From Pseudomonadota bacterium (GTDB lineage Bacteria; Pseudomonadota; Alphaproteobacteria; UBA1280; UBA12223): a DNA stretch of 7,592 nucleotides. Position numbers and translations under genes: made by a program. The DNA lies in assembly GCA_002937495.1 (NCBI GenBank), contig PTJW01000046.1, positions 1 to 7,592 on the forward strand. Direction: 5' to 3'. A model generated the notes under the pieces. The model worked only from the letters and a program-made list of their open reading frames with translations. It searched no databases and had not been told where the DNA came from. Positions 4,038-7,592 of this stretch are shown here, piece after piece (within the stretch, counting starts at the first letter, position 1; the number at the start of each line of letters is the position of its first letter).

Positions 4038-6170
4038 ATGAGAAAATTTATGATTAAAAAACTATCTGGAACAGCTGCTCCATTTATGATTGGTATGGTG
4101 TTAACAGTTGGTTTTATTTCTACAATAACTGCCAAACAATATGCTGCAATTAATGAACAGAAGCAACAAAAATATATCGAGTCAAAAAAACAATACATTC
4201 AAAAAGTAAATAAAGATATGAAAGATCTTTTTATTGGCGATGGTGAAAATTATAAACAACGAACACTAAACTACTCAGATATTGAATATGGTACTGTTAC
4301 AAATATCTTCTCTCAAGATGTACCAAACTATAAAAACACAGGATCGCAAGGCTCTAGCCAGTCTATTATTAACTTAGACGAAAGTGAATATAATAAAAAC
4401 CTATATTCATCTTCTACTTCTTCTAATATTAAAACTAGAGACTTAAGTAATACAAACGCTGTACTATTTGAAGAAGATTCCATTCGTCAAGAACAAATTA
4501 TGAATTCATACACATCTATGGAAAGGGCTGCTGGGCAACTTTTCCAAAGTATTGCTGCATCTAAAGACTATAAGTTCCCTTGTACTTACACTGCTACTGA
4601 AAAAGATGCATGGAACCAAGCATTTACATATACAAGAACTGACGATGCTAACGCAAAACTATCATTTAGCTTACCATGGTCAAGCTCTACTAAAAAAGTT
4701 TTACCATTAAAACTACCAGAAATACCAATTCCAACAGCTGAAATTAAGCAAGTTTATTTTGGCGATTGGCCTGCTACAAACTACATTTTAACAACAACTG
4801 GTGAAGTTTGGGCAATGGGTAGAAATAACTATGGACAGCTAGGTATTGGCCAAGGTATTAGTACACACAGTAGCATGAACACTTGGACAAAAACTAACCT
4901 AACTGGAATTGATAAACTTATTACCGAATATAATGCTAATGCATTTGCATTAACTGCAAGCGGTGAAGTGTGGGCTGTTGGTGACAATAGCTATGGCCAA
5001 CTTGGCATAGGCTCTACAACAAACCAAAATACTTGGGTTAAAACTAGCCTAACTGGTATTACTGATATTAAAATTAGCACAAGGATGACTGTATTTGCCT
5101 TAAACGCTAGTGGCGAAGCTTGGGTTGCAGGGCGTAATACAACTGGTGAACTTGGACAAGGTACAAATACAAATGTTTTAGACTGGACAAAACTAAGCTT
5201 CAATAATATTAAAGATGTTACCCTAACAAACTATGGTGAAACTTCATTTATTGTAACAACAACTGGTGAAGTTTGGGGTGCAGGTGCCAATGGATGGGGT
5301 ATTTTAGGACTTGGCAATAATAACAACCAAAACACTTGGGTTAAAACACCACTAACTAATGTTAAAAAAGTGTATGCTGGTGGTAATAACCATAACGCCT
5401 TTGCCCTAACAAATACAGGTAAAGTGTGGGCAACTGGCTACAATGGTTATGGCCAGTTAGGCTTAGGTTCAAACAAACATAAAAACACATGGGAAGAAAC
5501 TATTTTAACTGATGTTAAAGAGATTATCTTAGGTAGAGAACTACAAACTTTTGCTTTAACAAATACCGGTGATGTTTGGGGAACTGGGGCTAATAGCAGT
5601 GGATCTTTAGGCTTAGGAGATACATCACATAGATATACATGGGAAAAAACATCTTTATCTAATATTGAGCATCTACTATCTGCTAATAGCTCAAATACAT
5701 ATGCATTAAATAACTTGGGTGAAGTTTTTGTTGCAGGTCGAAACTCATACGGTGAACTTGGCATTGGAAACAAATCAATTCAAGACAGCTGGATTAAGCT
5801 AGGCATAACAGATGTTAAAGAAATTGGCGTTGGTAACCTAACTGCATACTTATTAACGAACGGCGGTAAAGTTTGGTCAACAGGACGTAACAACTACGGG
5901 CAACTTGCACAAGGCAATAAAATAGACCAAAACACTTGGAAAGAAACTAGCCTAAGTAATGTTAAAGTTATGTTCCCTGGAGGAAATAAAACATCATACT
6001 CAAACAACATGGGTTTATACGCTGTAACAACAGAAAATGAACTATGGTCTGCTGGTCGTAACAACTGGGGGCAGTTAGGCGTAAGAAACCGTACTGACCA
6101 AGAAAATTGGACTAAATCAGTTGGAGACGGAGCAACTCTGCTAGGCGGAGCAGCACCTTCTTGCCCTTAA
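4038..6170 (+). CDS. Membrane-anchored RCC1-repeat beta-propeller protein
   Basis: 710 residues. A short basic start (RKFMIKK) and a hydrophobic helix at about 13-31 run into a charged, Lys/Gln-rich stretch to about residue 65 that is probably helical. This resembles a pilin-type or signal-anchor N-terminus with the bulk outside the inner membrane. Residues 66-234 are polar, rich in Ser, Asn and Tyr, and not recognisable. Residues 235-710 hold nine RCC1-type units, beginning near 235, 291, 341, 391, 442, 493, 543, 593 and 642. Each has the core TGEVWAxGxNxYGQLGxG and a trailing NTWxKTxL. Such units fold as propeller blades; bacterial versions often serve in protein or ligand binding. The only cysteines are Cys182 and Cys709. 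TAAGGA at 4023-4028 favours the ATG at 4038 over Met5. A surface adhesin or pilus-associated role is inferred only from the N-terminus and the pilin genes nearby. Confidence 0.88.
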   Translation: MRKFMIKKLSGTAAPFMIGMVLTVGFISTITAKQYAAINEQKQQKYIESKKQYIQKVNKDMKDLFIGDGENYKQRTLNYSDIEYGTVTNIFSQDVPNYKNTGSQGSSQSIINLDESEYNKNLYSSSTSSNIKTRDLSNTNAVLFEEDSIRQEQIMNSYTSMERAAGQLFQSIAASKDYKFPCTYTATEKDAWNQAFTYTRTDDANAKLSFSLPWSSSTKKVLPLKLPEIPIPTAEIKQVYFGDWPATNYILTTTGEVWAMGRNNYGQLGIGQGISTHSSMNTWTKTNLTGIDKLITEYNANAFALTASGEVWAVGDNSYGQLGIGSTTNQNTWVKTSLTGITDIKISTRMTVFALNASGEAWVAGRNTTGELGQGTNTNVLDWTKLSFNNIKDVTLTNYGETSFIVTTTGEVWGAGANGWGILGLGNNNNQNTWVKTPLTNVKKVYAGGNNHNAFALTNTGKVWATGYNGYGQLGLGSNKHKNTWEETILTDVKEIILGRELQTFALTNTGDVWGTGANSSGSLGLGDTSHRYTWEKTSLSNIEHLLSANSSNTYALNNLGEVFVAGRNSYGELGIGNKSIQDSWIKLGITDVKEIGVGNLTAYLLTNGGKVWSTGRNNYGQLAQGNKIDQNTWKETSLSNVKVMFPGGNKTSYSNNMGLYAVTTENELWSAGRNNWGQLGVRNRTDQENWTKSVGDGATLLGGAAPSCP
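4740..6116 (+). repeat. Nine tandem RCC1 units in coding sequence
   Basis: Eight units of 49-56 codons, and a ninth whose end runs into a unique 17-residue C-terminal tail, lie in direct tandem. The core repeats at DNA level too: a 24-nt stretch starting TAACAACAACTGGTGAAG is identical at 4789-4812 and 5254-5277. Elsewhere the units differ mainly outside the GEVW, NxYGQLG and NTW positions. This looks like internal duplication followed by divergence under selection for the fold. Confidence 0.88.
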
Positions 6171-6190
6171 TATAAAATTAAAGATAAAAG

Positions 6191-6213
6191 CACCCTAAAG
6201 CAGGGTGTTTTTT
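6191..6213 (+). terminator. Intrinsic terminator of the RCC1-repeat gene
   Basis: Stem CACCCT/AGGGTG (6191-6196 and 6202-6207), loop AAAGC, six Ts at 6208-6213, 20 nt after the stop codon. It separates this gene from the lipoprotein gene, which has its own promoter. Confidence 0.85.
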
Positions 6214-6249
6214 ATTATAATTATAGCTATTTATGTTCTTAAGTATTAT

Positions 6250-6278
6250 TTGACTTTACCTTTAAATAGCTGTATATT
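6250..6278 (+). promoter_or_regulatory. Sigma70 promoter of the lipoprotein gene
   Basis: TTGACT (6250-6255), a 17-bp spacer and TATATT (6273-6278) match the consensus at five of six positions each. Transcription would begin near 6285, about 42 nt before the ATG. A 9-bp inverted repeat, AGCTATTTA at 6225-6233 and TAAATAGCT at 6263-6271, brackets the -35 box, with its right arm inside the spacer. It could be an operator. Confidence 0.7.
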
Positions 6279-6326
6279 ATTTAACATACAACAAAAAACA
6301 TCTTTAATTTACAAGGACAAACATCA

Positions 6327-6827
6327 ATGAAATACTTATTACTAGCTGCATTCACTCTATCTTTAACTGCATGTTTTAATAAAACATATGAAATTAAAGA
6401 GTTCAACTCTCACATGTTTTCAGATGACTCAAGCTTTATTTATTCTCACTTAAAATGTGAAGGCGGTGCGATGCAAACTGATCCATACAACTCAGTAGAT
6501 AATGAAGTATTTAGATGTAGCGACAAAACAAATACCGTTTATTTTGAAATTGAATCAGACGGCAATAATTCTGAAGACCTAAAATCTGCAACTGTACTAT
6601 GGAAAGATTGGTACAACGAGTTAGACCCTCAAGAATCTGAAACTCAAGCTAAAAGATACATTGCTGTATTTGCAAAGCTTTACGCTAAAGATCACCAAGT
6701 TAAACTTGTAGAATCATTCATTAAAAAACAAAATTCAAACTTCAAAAGCAAAACTTATGACATTACAGTTAAAGCAGACAAAAAAGATTTTTACTCTGTA
6801 AAAACTGCTACGGTTAAATTTTTATAA
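6327..6827 (+). CDS. Small lipoprotein, EexN-like at the N-terminus
   Basis: 166 residues. The signal peptide MKYLLLAAFTLSLTAC ends in a good lipobox (LTAC), so Cys16 would be lipidated. Phe17 at +2, and not Asp, favours delivery to the outer membrane. Residues 19-64 carry KTYEIKEF, then HLKC (Cys44) and a Cys64 after VFR. This layout resembles the short EexN entry-exclusion lipoproteins (KTYxVxxF...C...C), although motif spacing is not exact and this protein has an extra C-terminal domain of about 100 residues. That domain is Lys/Asp-rich, with a helical-looking stretch near 95-125 and a strand-like end (YDITVKADKKDFYSVKTATVKFL is residues 144-166, described here by its alternating pattern). 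AAGGA at 6313-6317 supports the start. It is transcribed alone from a strong promoter and ends in a terminator shared with cdsA. Function unknown. Confidence 0.82.
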   Translation: MKYLLLAAFTLSLTACFNKTYEIKEFNSHMFSDDSSFIYSHLKCEGGAMQTDPYNSVDNEVFRCSDKTNTVYFEIESDGNNSEDLKSATVLWKDWYNELDPQESETQAKRYIAVFAKLYAKDHQVKLVESFIKKQNSNFKSKTYDITVKADKKDFYSVKTATVKFL

Positions 6828-6846
6828 GATATTAAAACACAAAAAA

Positions 6847-6872
6847 AGCTGGCATATAGCCAGCTCTTTTTT
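6847..6872. terminator. Bidirectional terminator between lipoprotein gene and cdsA
   Basis: Stem AGCTGGC/GCCAGCT (6847-6853 and 6859-6865), loop ATATA. On the + strand it is followed by C and six Ts. On the minus strand it is followed by seven Ts (the A-run at 6841-6847). The + strand T-run overlaps the cdsA stop codon (6871-6873), so the cdsA transcript enters the hairpin five bases after its stop. One hairpin serves both convergent genes. Confidence 0.85.
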
Positions 6873-7587
6873 ATAAAAATAGTACAATTTTAGCCATAAC
6901 AGCAAACATAGCTGTTAATACAAAAAATGCATCGTAACGATCCCAAACTCCACCGTGTCCTCCTAATAAGCCACCAGAGTCATCCATTTGCGCTGCTCTT
7001 TTACAGTAAGATTGCATAATATCTCCTGCCATTGATGCATATATAGCAATAAAGGCAATAAATATTACAAATATCATATTGTTTTCAATTGGGATATATA
7101 TCTCCCAGAGTGAATAAAAAGCAACAATACCAGCTAATCCACCACCTAAAGCACCAATCCATGTTTTATTTGGACTATAACGAGGTGCTAATTTAGCAGG
7201 AAATTTCTTCGACAAGCTTTTACCTGCAAAATAAGCTCCAGAATCTGTTGCCCAAATTGTAATAGTAAGTATTGCAATAATTTCAACAAATAAGCTTGAA
7301 TCTTTTAAATAAACTATTGAATATGCATAACCTATTAGCGATGATATACATATCACAGATGATTTAATTAACTTATCACCTATTCCATGGTTTTTATAAG
7401 TTCTTAACATTGCTCTTAGCATTTCTCGAGCACTTAAGACACCTATTAAAACAAGCAAGAATAAAGTTGGCAACTCACCAAGCATAAAACATGCAAAGGT
7501 AAATAAACCAATCAAGATACTAAATTTTGATCGAGACCATAAGTCTGGAGCAAACGAATTGGCAAATCTAGATACTACGCTAGACAT
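6871..7587 (-). CDS. cdsA: Phosphatidate cytidylyltransferase (CDP-diglyceride synthase)
   Basis: 238 residues, an integral inner-membrane enzyme making CDP-diacylglycerol from CTP and phosphatidic acid, the branch point to all bacterial phospholipids. About six to eight hydrophobic segments are visible, starting near residue 22. Family landmarks in order: W112-ATDSGAYFAGK (Asp115), YSPNKTW at 137-143, and the C-terminal signature from Ser193 to Asp219 with Lys196-Arg197, Asp203, His211-Gly-Gly and Asp216-Arg-Tyr-Asp219. The signature departs from the family at two places: KD is DD (Asp202) and PGHGG is GGHGG (Gly209). The protein is shorter than the roughly 270-285 residues common in the family, mainly because the N-terminal membrane region is compact. 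The start is five bases from the window edge, so its ribosome site cannot be seen and an upstream start cannot be excluded. Often found beside uppS and dxr, which would lie to the right. Confidence 0.93.
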   Translation of the reverse strand: MSSVVSRFANSFAPDLWSRSKFSILIGLFTFACFMLGELPTLFLLVLIGVLSAREMLRAMLRTYKNHGIGDKLIKSSVICISSLIGYAYSIVYLKDSSLFVEIIAILTITIWATDSGAYFAGKSLSKKFPAKLAPRYSPNKTWIGALGGGLAGIVAFYSLWEIYIPIENNMIFVIFIAFIAIYASMAGDIMQSYCKRAAQMDDSGGLLGGHGGVWDRYDAFFVLTAMFAVMAKIVLFL

Positions 7588-7592
7588 ATAAA

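Noticed and set aside
4050..4052. Alternative start (Met5) for the RCC1-repeat protein
   Set aside because: The TAAGGA site at 4023-4028 is nine bases from the first ATG but 21 from this one, so the upstream ATG is preferred.
3941..4198. Minus-strand hydrophobic open frame across the start of the RCC1-repeat gene
   Set aside because: Its hydrophobic, Ile/Tyr/Phe-rich composition is what AT-rich upstream sequence plus the complement of the signal helix would give. There is no Shine-Dalgarno and it overlaps a confident gene start.
4991..5773. Two minus-strand open frames inside the RCC1 repeats (4991-5203 and 5447-5773)
   Set aside because: Both are antisense shadows of the tandem repeats. 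Their recurring motifs simply mirror the repeated + strand codons.
4740..6116. Regularly spaced repeats that might suggest a CRISPR array
   Set aside because: The period of about 150 bp is in frame with the protein repeat, the units are imperfect, and there are no unique short spacers.

Overview
The window is AT-rich (roughly one third G+C by eye). It reads as chromosomal sequence from a Gram-negative bacterium. Evidence for this is a canonical lipobox lipoprotein, an FlhF/FlhG pair, pilin-like proteins and a CdsA. Shine-Dalgarno sites are AAGGA-like, sigma70-type promoters are clear, and intrinsic terminators are short GC hairpins followed by T-runs. A low-GC, possibly alphaproteobacterial, lineage is my best guess from the look of the proteins; I cannot place it from this sequence alone. 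UUA is used freely at conserved leucine positions, so the genetic code looks standard.

Left part (1-3224). The tail of a + strand gene and its terminator are followed by a four-gene minus-strand operon, read right to left. An extended -10 promoter near 3195-3224 leads to flhF (SRP-type GTPase), then flhG (MinD-type ATPase, 1-nt stop/start overlap), then two paralogous pilin-like proteins. The paralogs share an almost identical N-terminal export/assembly helix but have divergent C-terminal domains. A polarity-determining GTPase/ATPase pair co-transcribed with pilin-like subunits is the notable architecture here.

Centre (3225-3875). A strong consensus promoter drives a 77-nt tRNA with a UAA anticodon (Leu). 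It has a leucine-type D-arm but only a 5-nt variable loop, where bacterial tRNA-Leu normally carries a long variable arm. After its terminator comes a small protein made of a PhnA C-terminal domain, with an acidic/aromatic tail in place of the usual zinc ribbon.

Right part (3876-7592). A 710-residue, N-terminally anchored protein carries nine RCC1-type blades of about 50 residues. It is followed by a small lipoprotein with its own promoter. A convergent cdsA (CDP-diglyceride synthase) on the minus strand shares a bidirectional terminator with the lipoprotein gene.

The most plausible joint story, an inference, is a cell-surface apparatus. FlhF/FlhG would set a polar site, the pilin-like proteins would form or prime a filament, and the RCC1 propeller would be a surface-exposed binding head. 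The tRNA, PhnA-like protein, lipoprotein and cdsA are probably unrelated neighbours.
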